Shown here piece by piece: positions 7,644 to 16,072 of a stretch of 64,000 nt of DNA (within the stretch, counting starts at the first letter, position 1; every line of letters starts with the position of its first letter). Below the pieces are notes generated by a model that saw only the letters and a list, made by a program, of their open reading frames with translations, searched no databases and was not told the DNA's origin. The stretch comes from an uncultured Dorea sp. (GTDB lineage Bacteria; Bacillota; Clostridia; Lachnospirales; Lachnospiraceae): the NCBI GenBank assembly GCA_910579925.1, contig CAJTVY010000008.1:42656-106655 (forward strand), written 5' to 3'. Both the position numbers and the translations under genes were made by a program.

Positions 7644-8903
7644 ATGAAGAAGATCAGAGAATGGATGGCCGTTGCCTTGTGTGCGGCGATGTGTATATGT
7701 GGATGTGCGGCCGAGGAAAGCGCAGATAAGCCGGAAAAGCCTGCGGTTTCGAAGGAAGAGGAGGAGAAGCCATACCAGAAGAAGCTGGATATGGTGAATC
7801 CTTCAGCCTATGATAACGTAATGGGGCTTAATCTGGAACCGGGTACGTCATTGTCCGTTATCGGCAAGGCGGAAGGAGTGCCCTACTGGGACGAGGTAAA
7901 GCGCGGAGCAGAACAGGCGGTCAAAGATATCAATAAGAATCTTGGATACGAAGGAAAAAAGCAGGTGAAGATGACTTATAGTGCGCCCGGGACGCCGGAT
8001 AACGTGGATGAACAGGTGAATATTCTCGACGAAGAACTGGCAAGATATCCGGCTGCACTTGCGATTGCAATTGCGGATTCCAAGGCGTGCGAAGTACAGT
8101 TTGACCTTGCGGCAGAGAGCGACATCCCTGTTGTGGCTTTCGATTCCGGGAGTGATTACCAGGGGCTGATGGCAATGGTGTCAACGAACAATCGGGAAGC
8201 GGCGCAGGAAGCAGCCCGGAAGCTGGCGGAATCCGTGGAAGAGAAGGGGGAAGTGATTCTTTTTATTCATGATTCCAAGTCGGGTTCAGCGATGAGCCGC
8301 GAGCAGGGATTCCGGGAGGAGATTGAGGCGAATTATCCGGAAATTACGGTTGCAGAGGTGTGTTATATGGACCGGCTTTCTGATATGAAAGAAGGGATTG
8401 CGGCAGAGATGAACGGGCAGGTCGATCCGGCAGAAAGCGGCGACGTGGAAGTAATAGAGGAGAATGAAGGTCAGATACAGGATGAAAACGCAAATCCTGA
8501 GACAAAAGAGCAGATACCGGACGATGGAGAAGCAGTCGAGGCAGACATGATTACGGATGAGGATGTGATTGATTATCTTTTCGAAAAGCATCCGGAAGTA
8601 ACAGGTATCTATGCAACAAACGGTGATTCGGTGAAGCAGGCTGTGGAAGCGCTGGAACGTAACGAATCGAAAGCTTCTGTGGTTGGGTTTGACGCAGATA
8701 CGGAAGAACTTGACGCACTTAAGGATGGCGCTGTGGAGGCGCTGGTACTCCAGAATCCATTCGGAATGGGGTATGCGGCAGTCATAGCTTCGGCAAGGGC
8801 GGCGCTTTCCATGGGAAATGAGGCTGTGGTAGACACTGGATATACGTGGATTACGAAAAAGAATTTAAAGGACGAGGAGATACAGAAGTTGTTATATCAG
8901 TAA
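7644..8903 (+). CDS. Sugar-type periplasmic-binding lipoprotein (Peripla_BP_4) with acidic insert
   Basis: A 419-residue secreted lipoprotein. The signal peptide (KKIREWMAVALCAAMCICGC) ends in an ICGC lipobox, so the mature protein would be membrane-anchored through Cys. The body is a type I substrate-binding fold like RbsB (VPYWDEVKRGAEQAVKDIN, IPVVAFDSGSDYQGL, VVGFDADTEELDALKDGAVEALVLQNP). An acidic, low-complexity stretch of about 50 residues (positions about 260-310) interrupts the fold where ribose-binding proteins have a short loop. No ABC transporter genes adjoin it, so it may serve a distant transporter or act as a sensor. ATG 7644 fits the GGGAGAG site better than ATG 7641. Confidence 0.85.
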   Translation: MKKIREWMAVALCAAMCICGCAAEESADKPEKPAVSKEEEEKPYQKKLDMVNPSAYDNVMGLNLEPGTSLSVIGKAEGVPYWDEVKRGAEQAVKDINKNLGYEGKKQVKMTYSAPGTPDNVDEQVNILDEELARYPAALAIAIADSKACEVQFDLAAESDIPVVAFDSGSDYQGLMAMVSTNNREAAQEAARKLAESVEEKGEVILFIHDSKSGSAMSREQGFREEIEANYPEITVAEVCYMDRLSDMKEGIAAEMNGQVDPAESGDVEVIEENEGQIQDENANPETKEQIPDDGEAVEADMITDEDVIDYLFEKHPEVTGIYATNGDSVKQAVEALERNESKASVVGFDADTEELDALKDGAVEALVLQNPFGMGYAAVIASARAALSMGNEAVVDTGYTWITKKNLKDEEIQKLLYQ

Positions 8904-8930
8904 GGTATATTATAACACTGTGATGCATGA

Positions 8931-8964
8931 AAAAGGCAGGTTTCAATAGAAACCTGCCTTTTTC
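8931..8964. terminator. Terminator, possibly bidirectional
   Basis: AAAAGGCAGGTTTC and GAAACCTGCCTTTTT form a near-perfect 14-bp stem with a short ATA loop. A-rich and T-rich flanks on either side allow function both for the upstream lipoprotein gene and for any transcript from the right. The rest of 8904-9060 shows nothing recognisable. Confidence 0.85.
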
Positions 8965-9060
8965 AGTGATATGCCATCTCTGCATTGTGGATGTTCTGAA
9001 TACTGAGGTGCCAATATAAATCGACTTTTCAATACACTGGCAGTCAGATATCAGCGAAAA

Positions 9061-10350
9061 TTATATGTCAAACGCCGGCGGCTCGCTGCTGTCGCAAGCC
9101 GTCTCAGGAAGATACAGGTGTACGAGTTCGATCCTGTTCTTGTCTAACTTATCAACGACCATATGAATGCCATCCTCGGTATGGATGCTGTCGCCGGCTT
9201 CTGGAAGCCGGTCGAGGCGCTCAATGATAAATCCTCCCAGTGAATCGTATTCGGCAGAATTAAGATCCAGAGCAAGCCGGTCGTTCAAGTCGTCCAGGTT
9301 CGTGGAACCTTCTACAATATACTCGCGTTCATCAATTTCCTGAATGAAGTCTTCTTCATTCTCATCATACTCGTCATGGATTTCACCGACAATCTCTTCC
9401 AGAATATCTTCTAGTGTAATCAGACCGGCGGTCTCTCCATATTCATCGAGAACGATTGCAATATTAAAAGAAGCTTTCCTCATCTCCACAAGAAGTTCGG
9501 AGATATTCTTATATTCATAGGTAAAATAAGCCTCTCTTAAAATATCCTGAATATGAAATCCCCTGGTGTTGTCATATAACAGCAGGTCTTTCATATTAAT
9601 AGTACCAACCACATTATCCGTTGTATCCCGAAATACCGGAAGCCTTGTAAATTTGTCTTCCCGGAAGATATTGATTAGTTCCTCATAGGTGCTGTTGACG
9701 TCTGCAAATGTCACATGGACACGCGGAACCATGACGTCCTTGGCCCTTGCATCACCTAAATCAAATACGTTATTGATCATCTCCCGCTCATCGGATTCTA
9801 TGACTCCGTCCTCGTGGCTTACATCCACGATGGTGCGAAGCTCGGTCTCTGTCATGACGTTATTCTTGGCATTCGGATCAACGCGCAGTAAAAAAAGTAC
9901 GCCGATGGAAAGCCCGTTAATGACGAAAATTGCAGGCGTCATAACCTTCATGAATACGCTGATGACAGGGGCATATATCAATGACATCTTCTCAGAATGG
10001 ATGGTAGCCATGGTCTTAGGGGTAATCTCCCCAAACAGAAGAATCAGTATGGTCAGGATTCCGCTTGCGATTGCGACCATAGAACCGCCAAAACTGTAAG
10101 CAAGGGAGGTCGTTAAAGATGCTGCCGACAGGTTCACGATGTTGTTGCCGATCAGTATGGCGCTTAACATCTTGCCGGAATCATCTGTGATTGCAAGAAC
10201 TGTCCTGGCACGTTTGTTCCCTTCCTCCGCCAGGGTTCGCATCCTTATCTTATTAACGGTAGTCAGCGCTGTCTCTGCGGATGAAAAAAATGCAGACAGC
10301 AATAATAAAATAAACAGAATAATGAGTCGTGTGGCATCACTCGAGTCCAA
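9061..10350 (-). CDS. CNNM/CorC (HlyC) family membrane protein with CBS pair
   Basis: A 429-residue integral membrane protein of the former hemolysin C/CorC group, thought to take part in divalent cation or sodium transport. The N-terminal DUF21/CNNM domain (residues 1-185) has about four membrane helices, including the conserved SAFFSSAETALT. A CBS-domain pair follows (about 195-330, MVPRVHVTFADV and LVEMRKASFNIAIVLDEYG), then a C-terminal CorC_HlyC domain. The start is a TTG at 10350: an in-frame stop lies 9 bases upstream, AGAAGGAG lies 12 bases before it, and no in-frame ATG precedes the first helix. The gene stands alone. Confidence 0.9.
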   Translation of the reverse strand: MDSSDATRLIILFILLLLSAFFSSAETALTTVNKIRMRTLAEEGNKRARTVLAITDDSGKMLSAILIGNNIVNLSAASLTTSLAYSFGGSMVAIASGILTILILLFGEITPKTMATIHSEKMSLIYAPVISVFMKVMTPAIFVINGLSIGVLFLLRVDPNAKNNVMTETELRTIVDVSHEDGVIESDEREMINNVFDLGDARAKDVMVPRVHVTFADVNSTYEELINIFREDKFTRLPVFRDTTDNVVGTINMKDLLLYDNTRGFHIQDILREAYFTYEYKNISELLVEMRKASFNIAIVLDEYGETAGLITLEDILEEIVGEIHDEYDENEEDFIQEIDEREYIVEGSTNLDDLNDRLALDLNSAEYDSLGGFIIERLDRLPEAGDSIHTEDGIHMVVDKLDKNRIELVHLYLPETACDSSEPPAFDI

Positions 10351-10444
10351 TTGATCAGTTCACTCCTTCTTTGCGTAAAATTAACTTGAATGAAATTCCT
10401 TTGGAACTAATATAACGCATTTCAAGAGATTTTGCAAGTGTACA

Positions 10445-10473
10445 TTGAATTTATCATAAAATTAGTGTATGAT
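10445..10473 (+). promoter_or_regulatory. Promoter for murB-rapZ-whiA-crh
   Basis: TTGAAT (10445-10450) and TATGAT (10468-10473) are spaced by 17 bp. The four genes that follow are tightly packed and probably share this start. Confidence 0.65.
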
Positions 10474-10559
10474 ACTGTTACTGTTCACTCCTGGGGCGGG
10501 TGGACTGCATCCATTTATCATTACGGAAAATAATATTTTAGAAAGTGGAAGGAAAGTTT

Positions 10560-11468
10560 ATGGAGAGTATATATCATAAATTGACAGAAATATTGCCTGT
10601 GGATCGGATACGGACAGAAGAACCTATGTGTAACCATACGACATTCCGGGTCGGCGGAACTGCAGCGTTCTTTGTGATGCCGGGTACTTTTGAGGAAGTG
10701 TCGGGAACGGTCAGGCTTTGTAAAGAGCTTCATATCCCTTATTATATTGTGGGAAACGGCAGCAATCTTCTGGTTTCTGACCAGGGATATCGGGGGGTGC
10801 TGATTCATATTGGGAAGGAATTGAGCCATATCCGTATAGAAGGGGACGTTCTGTGCGCCCAGGCGGGCGCACTGCTGTCTGTGATTGCAAACCGGGCCAT
10901 GGAGGGAGGACTTTCCGGATTTGAGTTTGCTTCGGGAATCCCGGGAACCCTTGGCGGCGCATGTATTATGAATGCGGGAGCCTACGGCGGTGAGATGGGA
11001 GACGTTCTGACAAAGATGACCGTGCTGACGCCGGAGGGAGAATTGTGCGAGATCCCTCGGGAACAGATGGAACTTGGATACCGGAGCAGCATTGCCGCAA
11101 GGAAAGGGTATATTGTACTGGAGGCGTCTATGAGGCTTAAGCCGGGTGATCGGCAGCAAATCCGGTTAAGGATGGAAGAACTCAGAGAGAAAAGAGTCAG
11201 CAGGCAGCCGCTGGAATATCCAAGCGCAGGCAGTACGTTTAAAAGGCCGGAGGGATATTTTGCTGGAAAACTGATTGAGGACGCAGGGCTTCGCGGACTT
11301 TCGGTGGGAGGCGCGCAGGTGTCTGAGAAGCATTGCGGGTTTGTGGTGAACAAAGGCAATGCAACGGCTAAGGACGTGGCAGAACTTATGCGCCTGGTAG
11401 CGGAGATCGTGGAGGAGAAGTCTGGTGTGAGACTGGAACCGGAAGTGAAGAGGCTGGGAGAATTCTGA
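10560..11468 (+). CDS. murB: UDP-N-acetylmuramate dehydrogenase MurB
   Basis: A 302-residue flavoenzyme that reduces UDP-GlcNAc-enolpyruvate to UDP-MurNAc in the second step of peptidoglycan precursor synthesis. The FAD-binding half has HTTFRVGGTAAFFV, GNGSNLLVSDQGYRG and the GIPGTLGGACIMNAGAYGGEM motif. The C-terminal half has the catalytic serine in YPSAGSTFKRP and ends EPEVKRLGEF. Start ATG 10560 lies 7 nt after GGAAGG. An upstream in-frame GTG at 10545 would overlap that site. The stop is 1 bp before rapZ, which implies coupling. Confidence 0.97.
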   Translation: MESIYHKLTEILPVDRIRTEEPMCNHTTFRVGGTAAFFVMPGTFEEVSGTVRLCKELHIPYYIVGNGSNLLVSDQGYRGVLIHIGKELSHIRIEGDVLCAQAGALLSVIANRAMEGGLSGFEFASGIPGTLGGACIMNAGAYGGEMGDVLTKMTVLTPEGELCEIPREQMELGYRSSIAARKGYIVLEASMRLKPGDRQQIRLRMEELREKRVSRQPLEYPSAGSTFKRPEGYFAGKLIEDAGLRGLSVGGAQVSEKHCGFVVNKGNATAKDVAELMRLVAEIVEEKSGVRLEPEVKRLGEF

Positions 11469-11469
11469 G

Positions 11470-12351
11470 ATGAGATGTGTGATTGTGACAGGAATGTCGG
11501 GCGCAGGTAAGAGTACGGCGCTTAAGATGCTGGAGGATGTAGGATATTTCTGCGTGGATAATCTTCCGGTGCCTTTGATTCCTAAGATGGCGGATCTGCT
11601 TAGGGTGCCGGGCAGCGAACTGAATAAGGCGGCTCTTGGCGTGGATATCAGAAGCGGACAAAGTCTTGCGGAAATGGCGAAGGTACTGGAGGAACTGGAT
11701 GGTGCGGGGATGAAATACGAGATTCTGTTTCTGGAGTCTTCCGACCATGTATTGATTAAGAGGTACAAAGAGACAAGGCGGTTTCACCCTCTGGCAGGTA
11801 ACGACGGGCGGGTAGATGAAGGAATCCATAAAGAGCGGGAGCGAATTAAGTTTCTCAAAGGACGGGCGGATTATCTGGTCGATACCAGCCATATGCTTAC
11901 CAGGGAACTGAAGAGAGAACTGAATAAAATTTTTGTAGAAAACAAAGAATATAAGAATCTCTATATTTCAGTGCTTTCCTTTGGGTTCAAATATGGGATC
12001 CCGCCGGATTCAGATCTGGTGTTCGACGTGCGTTTTCTTCCGAACCCCTATTATATAGAAGAATTGCGTCCTCAGAGCGGTAATGACAGAGAAGTCCGGG
12101 ATTATGTCATGAATAATGAAAAAGCGGCGGAATTTCTGGGTAAGATGACAGATCTGGTGGAATTTCTGATCCCCAATTACGTGCAGGAGGGGAAGACTCA
12201 GCTTGTGATTGCAATCGGGTGTACCGGAGGGAAGCACCGTTCGGTTACGCTGGCCAATGAACTGTTCGAGAGTCTGAGTAAGAATGAGAATTATGGTATC
12301 CGGGTGGAGCATCGTGATATCGGGAAGGATGCGATCACTAAGGCGAGGTAG
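11470..12351 (+). CDS. rapZ: RNase adapter / nucleotide-binding protein RapZ (YvcJ)
   Basis: A 293-residue P-loop protein with Walker A GMSGAGKST at residues 7-15, the conserved FSFGFKYGIPPDSDLVFDVRFLPNP region, and the C-terminal IGCTGGKHRSVTL. Enterobacterial RapZ controls the sRNA GlmZ and amino-sugar synthesis. The Firmicute YvcJ hydrolyses GTP and has a less clear role. It sits between murB and whiA as in many Firmicutes, but no yvcK/glmR homologue separates it from whiA here. Confidence 0.95.
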   Translation: MRCVIVTGMSGAGKSTALKMLEDVGYFCVDNLPVPLIPKMADLLRVPGSELNKAALGVDIRSGQSLAEMAKVLEELDGAGMKYEILFLESSDHVLIKRYKETRRFHPLAGNDGRVDEGIHKERERIKFLKGRADYLVDTSHMLTRELKRELNKIFVENKEYKNLYISVLSFGFKYGIPPDSDLVFDVRFLPNPYYIEELRPQSGNDREVRDYVMNNEKAAEFLGKMTDLVEFLIPNYVQEGKTQLVIAIGCTGGKHRSVTLANELFESLSKNENYGIRVEHRDIGKDAITKAR

Positions 12352-12360
12352 GAGCAGGAA

Positions 12361-13239
12361 ATGTCATTTTCGGGTAAGATAAAGGAAGAACTGGCAGGGC
12401 AGTACGCAAAGGCGAGGCACTGTAATCTGGCGGAATTATCTGCGATTATCCGCATGTCAGGGGCATTTGGCGAGGATGGAAAGGGCAATTGCTGTATTCG
12501 TTTTCATACGGAAAATTTTACAGTTGCAAGAAAATGCTTTACATTATTGAGAAAAACATTTAATATAGGGATAAGTATCGCAATTCGCAGGAATATGACA
12601 AAGGGAAACATAACCTATGATATATATGCCAGAGGAGAGGAACTGCTGGCGGCCAGGAAGGCGATGGTACAGGCTGTCTGCTGTAAGCGGGCGTATATCA
12701 GGGGAGCGTTTATCGCAGCCGGTTCTATGAGCGATCCGGGCAAATCCTATCATTTCGAGATTGTCTGTGACACGCGGGGAGAGGCAGAGTATCTGAAAGA
12801 AATGATGAATTCATTTGATATGGATGCGAAGATCGTCAGAAGAAAGAAGACTTACGTCGTATACCTGAAGGAAGGCTCACAGATTGTGGACATACTGAAT
12901 GTGATGGAAGCGCATGTGGCTCTTCTGGAACTGGAGAACGTCAGAATCGTAAAGGAGATGCGAAACAGTGTGAACCGCAAGGTGAACTGTGAGACGGCGA
13001 ATATCAACAAGACGGTATCTGCTGCTGTCAGGCAGATGGAAGACATTAAGTATATACGCGATACGATTGGTTTTGACAGGTTGCCGGAAGGTTTAAAAGA
13101 CGTTGCCCTTACGCGTCTTGAAAACCCCGATGCGACTTTAAAAGAGCTTGGAGGGCTTCTGAAGGAGCCGGTGGGGAAGTCGGGAGTCAACCACAGGCTC
13201 AGGAAGTTAAGTGAGATAGCGGTAAAGTTAAGGGATTAG
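12361..13239 (+). CDS. whiA: DNA-binding protein WhiA
   Basis: A 292-residue protein with an N-terminal LAGLIDADG-like domain lacking nuclease residues (about residues 1-190) and a C-terminal helix-turn-helix (about 205-292, ADATLKELGGLL-type segment then SGVNHRLRKLSEIA). In Firmicutes it affects chromosome segregation and division; in Streptomyces it is a sporulation regulator. It lies 9 bp after rapZ and is followed by crh, the conserved cluster order. Length is normal. Confidence 0.95.
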   Translation: MSFSGKIKEELAGQYAKARHCNLAELSAIIRMSGAFGEDGKGNCCIRFHTENFTVARKCFTLLRKTFNIGISIAIRRNMTKGNITYDIYARGEELLAARKAMVQAVCCKRAYIRGAFIAAGSMSDPGKSYHFEIVCDTRGEAEYLKEMMNSFDMDAKIVRRKKTYVVYLKEGSQIVDILNVMEAHVALLELENVRIVKEMRNSVNRKVNCETANINKTVSAAVRQMEDIKYIRDTIGFDRLPEGLKDVALTRLENPDATLKELGGLLKEPVGKSGVNHRLRKLSEIAVKLRD

Positions 13240-13258
13240 CAAGGAGGAGCATTTTTTT

Positions 13259-13516
13259 ATGACTAAGAGACCTGTTACGATTCAAAACAATATGGATATG
13301 GAAGACCGTCCGATTGCGCACCTGGTGCAGGAGGCAAGCCAGTATGCGAGTCAGGTGTTCATTGAGATTGATAATAAGAAGATCAATGCGAAGAGTATCA
13401 TGGGGATGATGAGTCTGAGGTTACAGAAAGGTGAGTGCATTACGGTAGTGGCTGAGGGGCAGGATGAGCATGAGGCAGTGGCAGGGATAGAAGGTTTCCT
13501 TGTTGCGAGTAACTAG
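13259..13516 (+). CDS. crh: Crh-like HPr paralogue lacking the catalytic histidine
   Basis: An 85-residue protein with the HPr fold. It aligns without gaps to HPr so that residue 15 is Glu (DMEDRPIA) where HPr has the PEP-phosphorylated His (GIHARPA). Ser46 in NAKSIMGMMSL, the target of HPr kinase, is kept. It therefore cannot relay phosphate to PTS permeases but could be phosphorylated on Ser46 and act as a CcpA co-repressor, like Bacillus Crh. Position after whiA matches Bacillus synteny. The start at ATG 13259 follows AAGGAGG. Confidence 0.88.
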   Translation: MTKRPVTIQNNMDMEDRPIAHLVQEASQYASQVFIEIDNKKINAKSIMGMMSLRLQKGECITVVAEGQDEHEAVAGIEGFLVASN

Positions 13517-13599
13517 TTGTATGGAATCGGGAAAACCTGTTTGCTGAGCAGGTGTGTTATGAGAGGAACCCGAATGAGTATACATAGTCGGTATGGATT

Positions 13600-13630
13600 G
13601 GAACTGCTGCAAGATCTTGGCGGCAGTTCC
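13600..13630 (+). terminator. Hairpin after crh, possible terminator
   Basis: GGAACTGCTGC (13600-13610) pairs with GCGGCAGTTCC (13620-13630) with one wobble, followed by TTGCTATTGTT. The T-run is imperfect, so readthrough into the kinase gene at 13659 is possible. Confidence 0.5.
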
Positions 13631-13658
13631 TTGCTATTGTTAAGGAGATGTATGTGCT

Positions 13659-14582
13659 ATGAAGAGATTGCTGTTTATCTATAATCCGAGGGCGGGGAAG
13701 GGTCTTCTGAAACCACAGTTATCGGATATTATTGATATTTTTGTAAAGGCAGGATATGAAGTGGTGGTCTATCCGACCCAGGCGTACCGGGATGCATATA
13801 AGAAGGTCCTGGAGTATGAGGCCGACCGATATGATCTGGTGGTCTGCAGCGGGGGAGACGGTACGATTGACGAGGTGGTAACCGGGATGATGCACCGGAA
13901 TGTAAGAACACCGGTAGGGTATATCCCCACGGGAACCACAAATGATTTTGCCAACAGCCTGCATATTCCCAAAGGGCTTCTGAAAGCTGCGGATAATGCG
14001 GTGAACGGTGTGTTGTTTCCCTGCGATGTAGGCCAGTTTAATGAGGATATCTTTGTATATGTGGCGGCGTTCGGTATTTTTACAGATGTGTCTTATGAGA
14101 CGAAACAGGAGGTAAAGAACATCCTGGGGCATCTGGCATATGTGCTGGAGGGAACGAAGCGGCTGTTTAATGTGCCTTCCTATCGTATTAAAGTGGAACA
14201 TGACGGGGAAGTGATTGAGGATGAATTTATCTTTGGTATGGTGACCAATTCCCGTTCGGTAGGCGGTTTCCGCAATATGATTGGGAAACAGGTGGTGTTT
14301 GACGACGGGCTGTTCGAGGTTACGCTCATCAGGAAACCGGCCAATCCCATTGCGCTGCAGGAGATTATTGCTTCATTGCTGATTGAACAGGTGGATACGA
14401 AGCATATGTATACGTTTAAGACAGGGCACATTACCTTTGAGTCCCTGGAAGAGATACCCTGGACGCTGGACGGGGAGTTTGGCGGGGAGCATGATGAGGT
14501 TGTGATTGATAATCTGAACAGACAACTAGAGATTATGGTTCCCGGGCAGCATGTTGGAGAACTTAAGTGCGGCGAAAAGTAA
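13659..14582 (+). CDS. Diacylglycerol/lipid kinase family protein (YegS/DagK)
   Basis: A 307-residue soluble lipid kinase of the DagK_cat family. The N-terminus has LFIYNPRAGKG, and the nucleotide-binding signature SGGDGTIDEVVTG (residues about 67-79) and GTTNDFANSL are intact. The C-terminal beta-rich domain ends in the usual WTLDGEFGGEHDEVVI. It would phosphorylate diacylglycerol, or a related lipid, at the membrane surface to recycle it into phospholipid synthesis. Start ATG 13659 follows AAGGAGATG. It sits just before the L10 leader, with its own separate function. Confidence 0.9.
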   Translation: MKRLLFIYNPRAGKGLLKPQLSDIIDIFVKAGYEVVVYPTQAYRDAYKKVLEYEADRYDLVVCSGGDGTIDEVVTGMMHRNVRTPVGYIPTGTTNDFANSLHIPKGLLKAADNAVNGVLFPCDVGQFNEDIFVYVAAFGIFTDVSYETKQEVKNILGHLAYVLEGTKRLFNVPSYRIKVEHDGEVIEDEFIFGMVTNSRSVGGFRNMIGKQVVFDDGLFEVTLIRKPANPIALQEIIASLLIEQVDTKHMYTFKTGHITFESLEEIPWTLDGEFGGEHDEVVIDNLNRQLEIMVPGQHVGELKCGEK

Positions 14583-14639
14583 CGGTTTCATCTGCGGCCG
14601 CGCAAAAATAAATATGAAATAAATATGACTAAAAAACAG

Positions 14640-14668
14640 TTGACAGAATCCCCCGGTAATGCTATAGT
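14640..14668 (+). promoter_or_regulatory. Strong sigma-A promoter for rplJ-rplL
   Basis: A perfect TTGACA (14640-14645) and TATAGT (14663-14668) with a 17-bp spacer, just upstream of the L10 leader. Confidence 0.85.
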
Positions 14669-14676
14669 AAAAAATG

Positions 14677-14740
14677 GCTGCCGAAGACAGCAGGTGCTCG
14701 TAAGAGCGTAAGCACACCAACGCCTGCCGAGGAAAGTTAG
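14677..14740 (+). ncRNA. Ribosomal protein L10 leader
   Basis: The sequence GCTGCCGAAGACAGC, then GGTGCTC...GAGC, then GCCTGCCGAGG has the conserved layout of the Firmicute L10 leader, an RNA bound by the L10(L12)4 complex for autoregulation of rplJ-rplL. It lies 9 nt after the -10 box and is followed at 14762 by an intrinsic terminator. This suggests transcription attenuation. The call rests on remembered consensus, not a covariance search. Confidence 0.88.
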
Positions 14741-14761
14741 ATTCGTTGACGATGAATTTAC

Positions 14762-14796
14762 AATCCCTTTGTGTCTCTGGCACGGAGGGATTTTTG
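14762..14796 (+). terminator. Attenuator terminator of the L10 leader
   Basis: AATCCCTTTGTG pairs with CACGGAGGGATT (with G-T wobbles) around a TCTCTGG loop, followed by TTTTT. It lies between the leader and rplJ, so formation would abort transcription when L10-L12 is in excess. Confidence 0.85.
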
Positions 14797-14853
14797 CATA
14801 AGCACTTTTCCGATACCGCAGTCGAACAAACTATATAAGGAGGTGCACCATTC

Positions 14854-15393
14854 GTGGCAAAAGTTGAATTAAAACAACCTATCGTACAGGCTATTGCAGA
14901 TGATGTCAAGGACGCTGCCAGCGTTGTGTTAGTTGACTACCGTGGTCTTACCGTTGCGCAGGATACAGAATTGCGTAAGCAGTTAAGAGAAGCGGGAATC
15001 GTCTACAAGGTTTGTAAAAACACAATGATGAAGAGGGCTTTTGAAGGGACTGACCTTGCAGCGTTAGACGAGCATCTGGAAGGTCCGAGCGCAATCGCTA
15101 TTTCAAAAGATGATGCGACTGCTCCTGCAAGAATTCTTTGCAAGTTTGCGAAGGATGCGAAAGCTCTTGAACTGAAAGCGGGTGTGGTTGAAGGTACGGT
15201 CTATGACAGCGCCGCGCTGAATGAACTGTCCAAGATCCCTTCAAGGGAAGAACTGCTGTCCAAGCTGCTTGGAAGCCTGCAGTCACCGATCACCAATCTT
15301 GCCCGGGTTCTCAATCAGATTGCAGAACAGGGCGGCGCAGAGAATTGTACGCCGAATGCGGCAGAAGAAGCTGCGCAGACGCCGGCAGAGTAA
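14854..15393 (+). CDS. rplJ: 50S ribosomal protein L10
   Basis: A 179-residue L10, the base of the L7/L12 stalk. Features are the N-terminal VELKQPIVQAIADDVK, VVLVDYRGLTVAQDTELR, YKVCKNTMMKRA, GPSAIAI and the C-terminal L12-binding helix region (LGSLQSPITNLARVLNQIAE). The start is GTG 14854 after TAAGGAGGTG. An Ala/Glu-rich tail extends the end slightly. Expressed from its own promoter and leader rather than from the rplK-rplA operon. Confidence 0.97.
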   Translation: MAKVELKQPIVQAIADDVKDAASVVLVDYRGLTVAQDTELRKQLREAGIVYKVCKNTMMKRAFEGTDLAALDEHLEGPSAIAISKDDATAPARILCKFAKDAKALELKAGVVEGTVYDSAALNELSKIPSREELLSKLLGSLQSPITNLARVLNQIAEQGGAENCTPNAAEEAAQTPAE

Positions 15394-15471
15394 TCTGTGC
15401 GGTCTGGTTCTTAAGAACTTTTTGTATCAGAAAGATACAGACAATAATATGAATAAATGGAGGAAAATATA

Positions 15472-15843
15472 ATGGCAAAGTTGACAACGGCTGAATTTAT
15501 TGATGCGATCAAAGAGTTATCAGTGTTAGAGTTGAATGATTTAGTAAAAGCATGTGAAGAAGAATTTGGTGTATCTGCAGCGGCAGGCGTAGTAGTTGCG
15601 GCAGCGGCAGAAGGCCCGGCAGAGGAAGAGAAGGACGAGTTCGATGTAGAATTAGTTTCTGCAGGCGCTTCCAAGGTTAAGGTTATCAAGGTTGTTCGTG
15701 AGATCACAGGTCTTGGTCTGAAAGAGGCTAAGGCAGTAGTTGACGAAGCTCCGAAGGTAGTAAAAGAAGGCGTTTCCAAGGCAGAGGCTGAGGAGATCAA
15801 GGCAAAACTTGAGGCTGAAGGCGCAGAAGTAAACTTAAAATAG
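15472..15843 (+). CDS. rplL: 50S ribosomal protein L7/L12
   Basis: A 123-residue L12. The N-terminal dimerisation domain (AKLTTAEFIDAIKELSVLELNDLVKACEEEF) is followed by an Ala-rich hinge and a C-terminal factor-binding domain (EKDEFDVELVSAGASKVKVIKVVREITGLGLKEAKAVVDEAP). ATG 15472 fits the TGGAGGA site. An upstream in-frame ATG at 15457 overlaps it. A terminator lies after the gene. Confidence 0.97.
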   Translation: MAKLTTAEFIDAIKELSVLELNDLVKACEEEFGVSAAAGVVVAAAAEGPAEEEKDEFDVELVSAGASKVKVIKVVREITGLGLKEAKAVVDEAPKVVKEGVSKAEAEEIKAKLEAEGAEVNLK

Positions 15844-15870
15844 GAAACTGCAAAAGAGTTGACTTTATAG

Positions 15871-15898
15871 AGGCTGTCCTAAAAAGGGCAGCCTTTTT
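15871..15898 (+). terminator. Terminator after rplL
   Basis: AGGCTGTCCT (15871-15880) pairs with AGGGCAGCCT (15885-15894) around an AAAA loop, followed by TTTTT. In many bacteria this position partially terminates transcription between rplL and rpoB. A separate rpoB promoter follows at 16073. Confidence 0.85.
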
Positions 15899-15944
15899 GC
15901 GCAGCGTTTATGGAAAATTCTGTTTACTTTCCAATTTATTATAC

Positions 15945-15976
15945 CCCCAGGGCACACCTGAATGCGTGCCCTGGGG
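15945..15976. repeat. Dispersed palindromic repeat, copy C
   Basis: CCCCAGGGCAC (15945-15955) and GTGCCCTGGGG (15966-15976) form a perfect 11-bp inverted repeat with a 10-nt loop and no T-run. Read on the minus strand it matches the two elements at 29197-29231 and 29257-29292, including loop and flanking bases (GCATTNNGGTGTGCCC). A partial half-copy (GCGTGCCCTG) lies just downstream near 15990. Confidence 0.7.
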
Positions 15977-16072
15977 ATTGAATCTGACAGCGTGCCCTGT
16001 TGTATACATGCGGAATTCGAGAAAATTCATGAAAAAATAGCAAAAAAATCGTGAAATTTTGCCAAAATTTCA

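Noticed and set aside
11166..11892. Minus-strand frames opposite murB and rapZ
   Set aside because: Both plus-strand genes are complete and canonical; antisense frames carry no motif.
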